Below are positions 7,353 to 14,326 of a stretch of DNA of 22,905 bases, in pieces. Location of the stretch: positions 1 to 22,905 of the forward strand of contig JALONF010000027.1 in the NCBI GenBank assembly GCA_025455085.1. Direction: 5' to 3'. How positions within the stretch are numbered: the stretch's first letter is position 1; each line of letters begins with the position of its first letter. The notes beneath the pieces are model-generated. The model was given only the letters and a program-made list of their open reading frames with translations. It was not told the DNA's origin and searched no databases. The position numbers were made by a program, and so were the translations under genes. This DNA comes from Ignavibacteriaceae bacterium. GTDB taxonomy: Bacteria > Bacteroidota > Ignavibacteria > Ignavibacteriales > Ignavibacteriaceae.

Positions 7353-9211
7353 GGGAAAAAGTCAAACGTCAAATGTTAAAAGTCAAAGCAAATAATTTTT
7401 TATTACTTTCTGTCTGCTATATTTTTTTAGTTTTACAGACAAATTTTGCTCAGGATTTTACTGCTTCGGTTAACGAAACTACGGTTGCTGATAATGAAAG
7501 ATTTCAGGTGTCATTTACCTTTTCAGGAAAGAGCATTAACAATCTCTCTAAATTTTCTCCGCCTGCCTTTGAAAATTTTTTAATCCTTTCAGGTCCTAAT
7601 CAATCCACCAGTATTCAAATTATTAATGGTGCTCAATCCGCATCGTTAACTTATTCGTTTGTGGTCCAGCCGAAATCTGTAGGAACTTTTACAATTGGCT
7701 CGGCAGGCATTGAACAGGCAGGAAATACTTACAAAACTGAACCTATTAAAATTACAGTTGTAAAAGGTGCGGATAAACCCAAACAGCAGCAACAGGGTGA
7801 CACACAAATTTCTACTGACGAAATTGCCAAGAATTTATATGTAAGAGCCATTGTTGATAAAACAAGAGCTTACAAAGGTGAGCAAATAACTGTTACATAT
7901 AAACTCTATACAAGATTGAGTATCGCTTCACAAATGGGTGTGAACAAGTTACCACAGTATCAGGGATTTTGGGCGGAAGAATTGGAAACATCTGGTAATA
8001 TTAATTTCACAACTGAGGTAATAGAAGGAAAACAATTCAGAGTTGGTGTTTTAAAACGGGTTGCACTTTTCCCGACACAAACCGGAACACTTGAAGTAAC
8101 TCCCTTTGAATTATCTGTTCCTGTTCAGATTCAGAAGCAGAGAAGCGGTAAAAGCATCTGGGATGATTTTTTCGGTGATCCATTTGGCAGATCAGAAATT
8201 TATGAGTTCAACGCTAAATCCAACGTTGTTAAGATTGATGTTCAGCCTTTGCCTGATGGTCAGCCTGAAATGTTCAAAGGTGCAGTCGGTAATTATACAT
8301 TTAATGCAAATCTTAATAATACCACTGTCAAATCCAATGAACCGCTTACATTGAATATTAATATTTCAGGAACAGGAAATATAAAGCTTATTGATTTGCC
8401 GGAATTAAATCTTCCAAATGGTTTTGAAAAATATGAACCCAAAATAAACGAAGAGATTAACAGAAAAGGAATAGTATCCGGCAGTAAATCAGGCGAATAT
8501 TTATTTGTCCCCAGAGTTGTCGGATTGAGAGAAATTCCACCGATTGAATTTACTTTTTTCGATCCGAACAAGAAAAAGTATGTTACTTTAAAATCCGAAC
8601 CATTTAAAATTGATATCAAACCTGGAGATAAGCAGGCATCAAATGAATATGTTGGTAAAGAAGATATTAAAGAACTCGGCAATGATATTAGATATATCAA
8701 AACATCTTTTGAAGATGTAGAAAAGAAAGAAAATTTTATCATTAACTCAACCGGATTTATAATTGCTGGTGTTCTTCCGTTTGCAATAAGTTTGGTTGTG
8801 ATTGGATGGAAAAGAAAATACGATAAGCTTCATGGAAATGTTGTTCTGCTCCGTTATCAGAAAGCACAAAAGGTAGCAAAGAACAGATTGAAGTCAGCTA
8901 AGAAATTGATGGATTCGCAGAATCACAAAGAATTTTATTCTGAATTATCAACTGCACTGTTTGGTTATCTTGAAGATAAGCTGCACATATCCAAATCAGA
9001 ATTTACTGTTGAACGGGCTTCAGAAGAATTACGGAAGAGAAATATTACCGAAGAGCTGATAGCCGAGTTAAAAGCCGGAGCCGGGAAATGCGAGTTTGTA
9101 CGATTTGCACCCGGCGCTGAAAAATCTGCAGCAATGCAGGATATGTACGATGAAATTGCTGATGTTATCATCAATCTTGAAAAGAATATCGGCGAGAAGA
9201 AATATGTCTGA
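7349..9211 (+). CDS. batD: BatD, Ig-domain membrane protein
   Basis: About 620 residues. The start is uncertain: TTG 7346, GTG 7349 (overlapping the batC stop as GTGA) or ATG 7373 are all in frame and upstream of the signal peptide (NNFLLLSVCYIFLVLQTNFAQ region). I chose GTG 7349 for its coupling overlap. The long extracytoplasmic part carries the BatD (oxygen-tolerance) modules: an N-terminal Ig-like domain, then a KTRAYKGEQITVTYKLYTR segment that is hallmark BatD, then two more beta domains. One membrane helix lies near residues 469-488 (FIIAGVLPFAISLVVIGW). The cytoplasmic helical tail includes HKEFYSELSTALFGYLEDKL. It is presumed to span the membrane and link BatA/BatB to periplasmic partners. 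The batE start overlaps its end by eight bases. Confidence 0.9.
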   Translation: MREKVKRQMLKVKANNFLLLSVCYIFLVLQTNFAQDFTASVNETTVADNERFQVSFTFSGKSINNLSKFSPPAFENFLILSGPNQSTSIQIINGAQSASLTYSFVVQPKSVGTFTIGSAGIEQAGNTYKTEPIKITVVKGADKPKQQQQGDTQISTDEIAKNLYVRAIVDKTRAYKGEQITVTYKLYTRLSIASQMGVNKLPQYQGFWAEELETSGNINFTTEVIEGKQFRVGVLKRVALFPTQTGTLEVTPFELSVPVQIQKQRSGKSIWDDFFGDPFGRSEIYEFNAKSNVVKIDVQPLPDGQPEMFKGAVGNYTFNANLNNTTVKSNEPLTLNINISGTGNIKLIDLPELNLPNGFEKYEPKINEEINRKGIVSGSKSGEYLFVPRVVGLREIPPIEFTFFDPNKKKYVTLKSEPFKIDIKPGDKQASNEYVGKEDIKELGNDIRYIKTSFEDVEKKENFIINSTGFIIAGVLPFAISLVVIGWKRKYDKLHGNVVLLRYQKAQKVAKNRLKSAKKLMDSQNHKEFYSELSTALFGYLEDKLHISKSEFTVERASEELRKRNITEELIAELKAGAGKCEFVRFAPGAEKSAAMQDMYDEIADVIINLEKNIGEKKYV

Positions 9212-10085
9212 GAGCCAGAATATTGTTTCAATAAAAAATATTAATGTCACACTGAGCTCGTCGAAGTGTGATACTTTTAAAATCGTCAGCCTTCGACAGG
9301 CTCAGACTGACAATGGTTCAATCGTTTGTAAAACTTTAACGATACTTCTCTTTTTACTTTTAAGTATTACTGATACATCTTTTGCCCAAAATATTGATGA
9401 GCAAATGCAGCAAGCAAGTGCTTTCTATAGGAACGGTGAGTTTGATAAAGCAATAAATATTTATGAAGAGTTAAGACGTGATGGTTTTGAAGGAACATCG
9501 CTTTATTTCAATCTTGCAAATTCATATTACAGAATAGGCAAGCTGGGTTATTCAATACTTAACTATGAACGAGCGTTAAAAAAATCTCCCACTGATGAAG
9601 ATGTTAAGCACAACCTAGCATTTGCAAACCTTAGTACGGTGGACAGGATCCAACCATTGCCGACATTCTTTCTCTTTGAATGGTGGGATTCGCTTCTTGC
9701 CTCACTTTCAGTTAACGGATGGACCTACGTCGTATTTTTATTCTATTTATTGTTAATGATATTGATCGTCGCTTATTTCTTTGCAAAGACAATTTTTCAA
9801 CAGAAACTAATTCTTTTTTCAGGGCTTGGAACGTTGATCATTTTATCAATTACAGTTTCACTATTAATTGTTAAAATCAATAGAGAAGAAACTTTAATTG
9901 GCGGAGTTGTTATCGAACAATCAATTACAGTAAAAACCTCTCCTGATATAAAAAGCACAGATGCTTTTGTAATTCACGAAGGATTGAAAGTAAATCTTGA
10001 AGATCAGCTTGATGAATGGGTAAAAATACGATTATCAGATGGTAAGGTTGGCTGGGTTGAGAATAATTCCGTTGTGAGGATTTGA
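9204..10085 (+). CDS. batE: BatE, TPR and SH3-like membrane protein
   Basis: I chose ATG 9204, which overlaps the batD stop by eight bases and has GAGAAG upstream; the frame stays open further 5' but only inside batD. This gives 293 residues. Residues 15-36 are encoded by a palindromic repeat (SLRQAQTD is its typical translation), so the N-terminal extension before the signal peptide (TLTILLFLLLSITDTSFAQ) is probably acquired. Two or three TPR units follow (about 65-140: FYRNGEFDKAINIYEEL; YYRIGKLGYSILNYERAL), then two membrane helices (about 172-195 and 203-225) and a C-terminal bacterial SH3 domain (about 235-293, ending GKVGWVENNSVVRI). This is the standard BatE plan. It closes the bat operon; the next gene has its own promoter. 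Confidence 0.9.
   Translation: MSESQNIVSIKNINVTLSSSKCDTFKIVSLRQAQTDNGSIVCKTLTILLFLLLSITDTSFAQNIDEQMQQASAFYRNGEFDKAINIYEELRRDGFEGTSLYFNLANSYYRIGKLGYSILNYERALKKSPTDEDVKHNLAFANLSTVDRIQPLPTFFLFEWWDSLLASLSVNGWTYVVFLFYLLLMILIVAYFFAKTIFQQKLILFSGLGTLIILSITVSLLIVKINREETLIGGVVIEQSITVKTSPDIKSTDAFVIHEGLKVNLEDQLDEWVKIRLSDGKVGWVENNSVVRI
9245..9312. repeat. Palindromic repeat with TTCGAC...CTCAG arms, inside batE
   Basis: Arms 9245-9266 and 9291-9312 are inverted repeats that match at 18 of 22 positions (CTTCGAC, GCTCAG and TGACA blocks shared). The left arm also holds a smaller perfect hairpin, TCACACT (9247-9253) with AGTGTGA (9265-9271). Elements with this core are common intergenic repeats in many bacteria of this group (recalled, not searched). 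Here the element lies wholly inside the batE reading frame. Confidence 0.75.
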
Positions 10086-10115
10086 GATAATTGTTCAGTA
10101 CTTTACTCTCTTAAA

Positions 10116-10146
10116 TTGCTTCACTAAACCCCTTTAACTATTTTTG
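10116..10146 (+). promoter_or_regulatory. Bacteroidota-type promoter of the M48 protease gene
   Basis: TTG at 10116-10118, a spacer of exactly 20 bases, and TATTTTTG at 10139-10146, a full match to TAnnTTTG. Five bases separate it from the GTG at 10152, so the transcript is likely leaderless. This also supports that GTG, which has no Shine-Dalgarno site. The remaining bases between batE and this promoter show nothing else. Confidence 0.6.
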
Positions 10147-10151
10147 TTCCC

Positions 10152-10613
10152 GTGGATAGTGCTAAAAAATATAATAACATCAAGCTTGCGATTGGAATAG
10201 GGGAGGGGATTTTTTCTTTCATTCTGATTCTGGAAAATTTTCTCGCCAGTTTCATAGAAAATCAATACCTTCTGTTTCTTGCTTTTGTTCTTGTAATTGG
10301 CTTTACAGGATCGGTTTTATCTTTCCCGATAAGTTATTACACGGGCTTTTACCTCGAACATAAATACAATCTTTCCAACCAAACTTTTTGGAAATGGATC
10401 CTAGAAGGTTTGAAAGGTTTACTTGTTTCCCTTGTAATCGGAATTCCAATCCTTCTCACTTTTTACTATGTACTCAATACTTTTTACTCACTTTGGTGGC
10501 TTCCATTTGCAATAATTATGTTTTTTATTTCAGTGGTTCTTTCACAAATATTTCCTGTCCTTATCTTTCCAATATTCTATAAAATAACTCCACTTGAAGA
10601 TGAGAACTTATAA
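10152..10613 (+). CDS. N-terminal fragment of a split Ste24-like M48 protease
   Basis: The 153-residue product is the membrane N-terminal domain of a Ste24/CAAX-protease-type M48 enzyme: several hydrophobic helices, the segment SFPISYYTGFYLEHKYNLSN, and FPVLIFPIFYKITPLEDENL, after which the family continues directly into the catalytic domain. Here the frame stops (TAA 10611-10613), and the catalytic part resumes one frame over in the next open frame. By comparison with the human homologue, which I recall, about eight linker residues are missing, so a small deletion with frameshift is more likely than a natural gene split. The start is GTG 10152, five bases after a good -7 box. The intact enzyme would cleave membrane-associated substrates. 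The fragment alone has no zinc site. Confidence 0.75.
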   Translation: MDSAKKYNNIKLAIGIGEGIFSFILILENFLASFIENQYLLFLAFVLVIGFTGSVLSFPISYYTGFYLEHKYNLSNQTFWKWILEGLKGLLVSLVIGIPILLTFYYVLNTFYSLWWLPFAIIMFFISVVLSQIFPVLIFPIFYKITPLEDENL

Positions 10614-11244
10614 AAATGCAAAGCTCAAAGTTGAAAATGTTTACAAGTTCAATATGAGCAAGAATACGAAGAAAGCGAATGCGGCATTCACAGGATTAGG
10701 AAAAACAAAACGAATAATTCTTGGTGATACCTTGCTCAATAATTATTCAATGGAGGAAATTGAAACTGTTATTGCACACGAACTCGGGCACTATAAAAAG
10801 AAACACATCGGTAAAAACATAATTATCGGAACAGCTTCAAGCTTCCTGACTCTTTTTATAATTGCTTTACTTTATCAAAACTCATTAGACTGGTTTGGGT
10901 TTGATTCAATTGCTCAAGTTTCTGCACTTCCACTGCTAGCGCTCTGGTCAATGTTGATAGGAATAATTCAAACTCCTTTGGGAAATATTCTAAGCAGAAA
11001 GTTTGAGTACGAAGCTGATGAGTATGCAGTTATCGAAACCAAAAATCCTTTTGCTTTCAAAAAGACACTTGAAAAATTGACTGAACAGAATCTTGGAGAT
11101 AAAGAACCTCATCCATTTGTTGAGTGGTTTTTCTACAGCCATCCATCAATTAAAAACAGGTTAAAAGCGATTGAGAATTTTGCAATCAGAAATTCTATTC
11201 CGATGAAGCCGGAAACGGAAATAATTCTGGAAACCAGTTCATGA
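10600..11244 (+). CDS. Catalytic fragment of a split Ste24-like M48 zinc protease
   Basis: From ATG 10600 (TTG 10594 is also possible) the frame gives 214 residues. It holds the full M48 catalytic core: NAAFTGLGKTKRIILGDTLL, the zinc motif HELGH (residues 60-64), two membrane helices (about 74-92 and 106-126), and the third-ligand region KFEYEADEYA (about 134-142), then SHPSIKNRLKAIE. All expected catalytic residues are present. The start is not preceded by a good ribosome site, and the first residues (KNAKLKVENVYKF) continue the interrupted linker of the upstream fragment. Either the pair is a recent pseudogene or the two parts are made separately through coupling across the roughly 26-base frame overlap. 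Its TGA overlaps the plsC start as ATGA. Confidence 0.8.
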   Translation: MRTYKNAKLKVENVYKFNMSKNTKKANAAFTGLGKTKRIILGDTLLNNYSMEEIETVIAHELGHYKKKHIGKNIIIGTASSFLTLFIIALLYQNSLDWFGFDSIAQVSALPLLALWSMLIGIIQTPLGNILSRKFEYEADEYAVIETKNPFAFKKTLEKLTEQNLGDKEPHPFVEWFFYSHPSIKNRLKAIENFAIRNSIPMKPETEIILETSS

Positions 11245-11942
11245 TCACCACTCTGAAACTTTTCTTAATTGTAATTCATACATTCATCTGCTCGATTTTT
11301 GCAATGATCTTTGCACTAACTGACAGAAGTCATACTCTCTACTTCAAGTTATCAAAATATTTTTCAGGCGGAGTTCTCTGGTTGAGCGGGATCAAGCTTG
11401 AAATTACTGGATTAGAGAATCTTGATAAGAAAAAAACTTATGTCTTTGTTTCAAACCATTCCAGTCAGTATGATATCGTTGTTCTACAAAAAACAATTCC
11501 GAATAGGATGGCAATGATATTTAAGAAAGAGCTGGCAAAAATTCCTTTTTTTGGATGGCAGCTAGCAATGGGTCCTTATGTTATGATAGATAGAGAGAAT
11601 TATGAAAAAGCACTAAAAAGTATTGATGAAGCAAAAGTGAAAATGCAGAAGCATAATATTTCGATAGTAGTTTTTGCAGAAGGAACGAGAAGTAAGACTG
11701 GGGAAATTCAGCCGTTTAAGCGTGGTGCATTCAGATTGGCAACTCAAGTAGGTTATCCGATCATTCCAACGACAATTATTGGCTCAAACAAAATTATGCC
11801 TAAAGGGACTTTTAAAATCAGAAGAGGAACAATTAAAGTTCATTTTGATAAACCGATTGGGTCTGGAAGCAATGTTACGCGTCAGCAGGAAATTGATTTG
11901 ATGAATCGGGTAAGAGAAATAATAGTTCAGAACCATAAATAA
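11241..11942 (+). CDS. plsC: 1-acyl-sn-glycerol-3-phosphate acyltransferase (PlsC family)
   Basis: The 233-residue protein has an N-terminal hydrophobic segment (about 5-26) and the four PlsC motifs: NHSSQYD (catalytic His73 and Asp78), an FKKELAKIPFFGW / GPYVMIDRE region (95-119), EGTR at 147-150 with FKRGAF (159-164), and the proline motif around IIPTTI (174-179). It would transfer an acyl chain to lysophosphatidic acid in phospholipid synthesis at the inner membrane; activity on another lyso-lipid is possible. The start overlaps the protease stop as ATGA. Its stop codon lies inside the left inverted repeat of the following cassette, so the last residues may have been changed by that insertion. 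The family is certain, the exact substrate is not. Confidence 0.9.
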   Translation: MITTLKLFLIVIHTFICSIFAMIFALTDRSHTLYFKLSKYFSGGVLWLSGIKLEITGLENLDKKKTYVFVSNHSSQYDIVVLQKTIPNRMAMIFKKELAKIPFFGWQLAMGPYVMIDRENYEKALKSIDEAKVKMQKHNISIVVFAEGTRSKTGEIQPFKRGAFRLATQVGYPIIPTTIIGSNKIMPKGTFKIRRGTIKVHFDKPIGSGSNVTRQQEIDLMNRVREIIVQNHK

Positions 11943-11983
11943 CGTTTGTAAATCTCAAACTACAAATTTCAAATAACAAATAA
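11937..11983 (+). repeat. Left inverted repeat of the cassette
   Basis: Aligned to the reverse complement of 12394-12427, it shares the blocks AAATAAC, AAATCTCAAA, TACAAA and TAACAAATAA, with about 5-6 extra bases at two places and one or two substitutions. It contains the plsC stop codon (11940-11942) and ends immediately before the ATG at 11984. In RNA the two repeats could pair into a long stem. Confidence 0.7.
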
Positions 11984-12358
11984 ATGATAATGACCAATTC
12001 TCAAAATTCAAAACCAAAATATGATTTGGAGGAACGGACATTTCAATTTGCGAAAGATGTAAGATTGTTTGTTAAGACATTACCGAAGTCTGTTGCGAAT
12101 TTTGAAGATCAAAAACAATTGATTAAAGCATCAGGTTCAGTTGGTGCTAACTACCGGGAGGCAAATGAATCTCTAAGCAAAAAAGATTTTGTAATGAGAA
12201 TTAAAATTTCAAGAAAAGAATCTAAAGAGAGCGAATACTTTCTTAGATTGATTAATGAAACCAATGATTTGCCAAATAAAGATGAGGCTAGTAGTCTAAT
12301 TCAGGAAGCAATTGAACTTAAAAAAATCTTTTCTTCTATAATAGAAAAATCTAAATGA
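11984..12358 (+). CDS. Four-helix-bundle protein of the S23/IVP family
   Basis: The 124-residue protein matches the family encoded in 23S rRNA intervening sequences (also related to the Avd accessory protein of diversity-generating retroelements). Key stretches are ERTFQFAKDVRLFVKTLP, the helix-2 signature KASGSVGANYREANESLSKK, and DFVMRIKISRKESKESEYFL. The basic face of helix 3 (RIKISRKESK) would suit nucleic-acid binding, which is inference. ATG codons at 11984 and 11990 are both possible; neither has a ribosome site, as the preceding bases are the inverted repeat. Length is typical for the family. Base composition does not differ visibly from its neighbours. The family call is strong; the function of stand-alone copies is unknown. 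Confidence 0.9.
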   Translation: MIMTNSQNSKPKYDLEERTFQFAKDVRLFVKTLPKSVANFEDQKQLIKASGSVGANYREANESLSKKDFVMRIKISRKESKESEYFLRLINETNDLPNKDEASSLIQEAIELKKIFSSIIEKSK

Positions 12359-12393
12359 ATCTTGATTAAAAATTGGAGCTTTAAATTTGAATA

Positions 12394-12427
12394 TTATTTG
12401 TTATTTGTATTTTGAGATTTGTTATTT
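12394..12427 (-). repeat. Right inverted repeat of the cassette
   Basis: The reverse complement begins AAATAACAAATCTCAAAATA and ends AAATAACAAATAA. It mirrors the left repeat and lies 35 bases after the stop of the four-helix-bundle gene and 26 bases before kdsB. Confidence 0.7.
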
Positions 12428-12453
12428 AGAGAAACGAGTGAGTTTTTAAGCGG

Positions 12454-13221
12454 ATGATAATTGGTATAATTCCAGCTCGTTTTGCATCAACCCGTTTGAT
12501 GGGTAAACCGCTTGCAACCATTGGTGATAAACCAATGATTCAGCACACTTATGAGAGTGCAAAGAAATCAAAATTAATTGAGAAGCTCATCATTGCTGTT
12601 GATGATGCAAAAGTTGCATCTGTTGCAAGAGGATTTGGTGCGGATGTAATTGAAACTCCAAAAGAGATTGCAAGTGGTTCTGATAGAATTGCCTACGTAG
12701 CAAAAATTTATAAAGAAGCAGATATCATTGCAAATATTCAGGGAGATGAACCATTCATTCGCGGTGAAATGATTGACCAGGCAATTGAACCGCTCCTGTT
12801 CGATAAAACAATCGAAGTGGCAACTTTAATTAAACAAATTCAGACTCTTAAAGAACTCCGTTCTCCTGATGTAGTTAAAGTTGTATTCGATTATAATAAT
12901 TATTCGCTTTACTTTTCCCGCTCACCTATCCCATATACAAGGAATGCAATTTCAGATTCAGCGGCGCTGGAGATAACGGACTATTACAAACACATTGGCC
13001 TTTATGTATTCAGAAGAAAAGCTTTGCTGAAGTTCACTAGCTTGAAGCAGACAGATCTCGAAAAAACTGAAATGCTCGAACAGCTGCGAATGCTTGAGAA
13101 TGATATTAGGATTAAAGTTGTTGAAACTGAATATGAAAGCATTAGTGTGGATACACAAGAAGATTTAAAGCGCGCAAGAACTTTTTACAAATGGCTCCAG
13201 AAAAGGGAAAAAGAAAAATGA
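12454..13221 (+). CDS. kdsB: 3-deoxy-manno-octulosonate cytidylyltransferase
   Basis: The 255-residue protein is a CMP-Kdo synthetase: it activates Kdo with CTP for lipopolysaccharide core synthesis in the cytoplasm. Visible motifs are the nucleotide-binding loop PARFASTRLMGKPL (residues 7-20), SGSDRIAYVAK (74-84), NIQGDEPF (94-101), YFSRSPIPY, and HIGLYVFRRKALL, all in the usual order. Length is typical. The start ATG has no strong ribosome site, and the inverted-repeat cassette sits just upstream. Its TGA overlaps the next start as ATGA. The presence of kdsB fits a diderm cell with lipopolysaccharide. Confidence 0.95.
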   Translation: MIIGIIPARFASTRLMGKPLATIGDKPMIQHTYESAKKSKLIEKLIIAVDDAKVASVARGFGADVIETPKEIASGSDRIAYVAKIYKEADIIANIQGDEPFIRGEMIDQAIEPLLFDKTIEVATLIKQIQTLKELRSPDVVKVVFDYNNYSLYFSRSPIPYTRNAISDSAALEITDYYKHIGLYVFRRKALLKFTSLKQTDLEKTEMLEQLRMLENDIRIKVVETEYESISVDTQEDLKRARTFYKWLQKREKEK

Positions 13222-14180
13222 TAATCCCTGATAAAATTAATCTTGCTCATCTGCCAACTCCATTAGAAGAAATAACATTTCGCAGTAAAAATTTCTTAAT
13301 CAAAAGAGATGATTACACAGGTTCAGATTTCCTTGGTAATAAAATAAGAAAGCTTGAGTACCTCCTCTACGAAGCCAGGAAATTAAAATCGGATATTATT
13401 TTCACTTGCGGAGGTGATCAATCAAATCATGCCCGTGCGACAGCTTCTGCTGCTGCAAAGATTGGATTTAATACAAGATTGTTTTTGTGGGGTAATGAGA
13501 AAAGGAATGTAGAAGGAAATCTTTTCCTAAATAAAATGTACAACGCTGAAATTTCTTATCTGAATAAAAGTGAGTTTGATAATGTTGATGAGATAATGAC
13601 TGAAGAAAGACGCAAGCTTATTAAGAAAGGAAAAAGAGTTTATGTCATTCCTGCTGGTGGTTCTTCAACTTTAGGTATTTGGGGATATATTTCTTTTATG
13701 AATGAATTGAAAAAACAAATTGATCTGAAAAATATTAATGGAATTTTTTCAGCTTGCGGCTCTGGTGGAACCGCTGCAGGACTTTTAGTCGGAGCAGCAT
13801 TGAATAAAGCCAAAGTAAAAATCTTAGCTGTGAATGTGCTTCTTCCAAAAGAAATAATCAGAAAAAAAATCTTGCAACTTGCTGAAGGTGTGATTTTAGA
13901 TTTTAAGCTTGCGTGTTCTATTGATGAGAGCAAACTTGAAATAATTGATGGGTATTCAACCGAGGGATATAAAAATATTTCTGAAGATAAGATAAAACTC
14001 ATTACTGAATTTGCCGGTTCGACAGGCATACTTTTAGATCCTGCTTATACTGGGAAAGCTTTTTGTGCGTTTAACGATCTCGTCTTAAAAAAAGAAAAAG
14101 GGAAGCGAATTGTTTTCCTTCACACTGGTGGTATTTATGGAGCGTTTCCAAAATTAAAATCTTATCTCAAACATGTTTGA
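13218..14180 (+). CDS. PLP-dependent D-cysteine desulfhydrase / ACC deaminase family enzyme
   Basis: I place the start at ATG 13218, which overlaps the kdsB stop as ATGA and has AAAAGGGAAAAAG upstream; the frame is open further 5' inside kdsB. The 320-residue protein is a fold-type II PLP enzyme. It shows the N-terminal IKRDDYTG, the PLP lysine in FLGNKIRKLE (Lys42), the CGGDQSNHARATA motif (QSNH 68-71), the phosphate-binding ACGSGGTAAGL, and HTGGIYGAFP near the end. These identify the D-cysteine desulfhydrase/1-aminocyclopropane-1-carboxylate deaminase family. D-cysteine desulfhydration (to pyruvate, H2S and ammonia) is the more likely activity; the two cannot be separated by eye. No link to Kdo synthesis is known. 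Confidence 0.9.
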   Translation: MIIPDKINLAHLPTPLEEITFRSKNFLIKRDDYTGSDFLGNKIRKLEYLLYEARKLKSDIIFTCGGDQSNHARATASAAAKIGFNTRLFLWGNEKRNVEGNLFLNKMYNAEISYLNKSEFDNVDEIMTEERRKLIKKGKRVYVIPAGGSSTLGIWGYISFMNELKKQIDLKNINGIFSACGSGGTAAGLLVGAALNKAKVKILAVNVLLPKEIIRKKILQLAEGVILDFKLACSIDESKLEIIDGYSTEGYKNISEDKIKLITEFAGSTGILLDPAYTGKAFCAFNDLVLKKEKGKRIVFLHTGGIYGAFPKLKSYLKHV

Positions 14181-14224
14181 TGGCAGAGAGTCATACTTGC
14201 ATATATATTGTTTTAATGCTGTAC

Positions 14225-14252
14225 TGTCACATTGTTGATAAAGAAGTGTGAT
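14225..14252. repeat. Decayed relic of the batE-type palindromic repeat
   Basis: The 28 bases match the left arm of the repeat at 9245-9272 at 19 positions, including TGTCACA at one end and GAAGTGTGAT at the other. The middle and the right arm are lost. It lies in the 146-base gap before the HIT gene. Confidence 0.4.
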
Positions 14253-14290
14253 TAAGCAATAAAGTAATAGAACAATTTAACGATTTAGCA

Positions 14291-14321
14291 TTGTCTTAAG
14301 ATTCTTTAAGCACTATTTTTG
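14291..14321 (+). promoter_or_regulatory. Bacteroidota-type promoter of the HIT gene
   Basis: TTG at 14291-14293, 20 bases, then TATTTTTG at 14314-14321, a full match to TAnnTTTG. The ATG at 14327 follows after five bases, the same layout as at 10116-10152, so transcription probably begins at or next to the start codon. Confidence 0.6.
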
Positions 14322-14326
14322 GAAGT

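Larger units (their letters stand above)
11937..12427. mobile_element. Intervening-sequence-like cassette with inverted repeats and one four-helix-bundle gene
   Basis: The segment begins with AAATAAC and ends with GTTATTT, and its two ends are inverted copies of each other: left 11937-11983, right 12394-12427. The right end is 34 bases; the left is 47 because of two small insertions. The only gene inside is the S23/IVP-type frame. This is the structure of intervening sequences found in 23S rRNA genes, but the location is between plsC and kdsB. No target duplication is evident. Boundaries could be one base wider on each side. Confidence 0.6.

Noticed and set aside
8293..8742. A 149-codon frame antisense to batD.
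   Set aside because: It is rich in Ser, Ile and Phe and has no domain features; the sense strand encodes clear BatD modules.
10588..10613. Programmed frameshifting to join the two halves of the M48 protease.
   Set aside because: No slippery heptamer or downstream pseudoknot is evident, and several linker residues appear to be missing, which a frameshift would not restore.
14225..14252. The repeat relic as an operator for the HIT promoter.
   Set aside because: Its similarity to the batE repeat explains it better, and it ends nearly 40 bases upstream of the -33 box.
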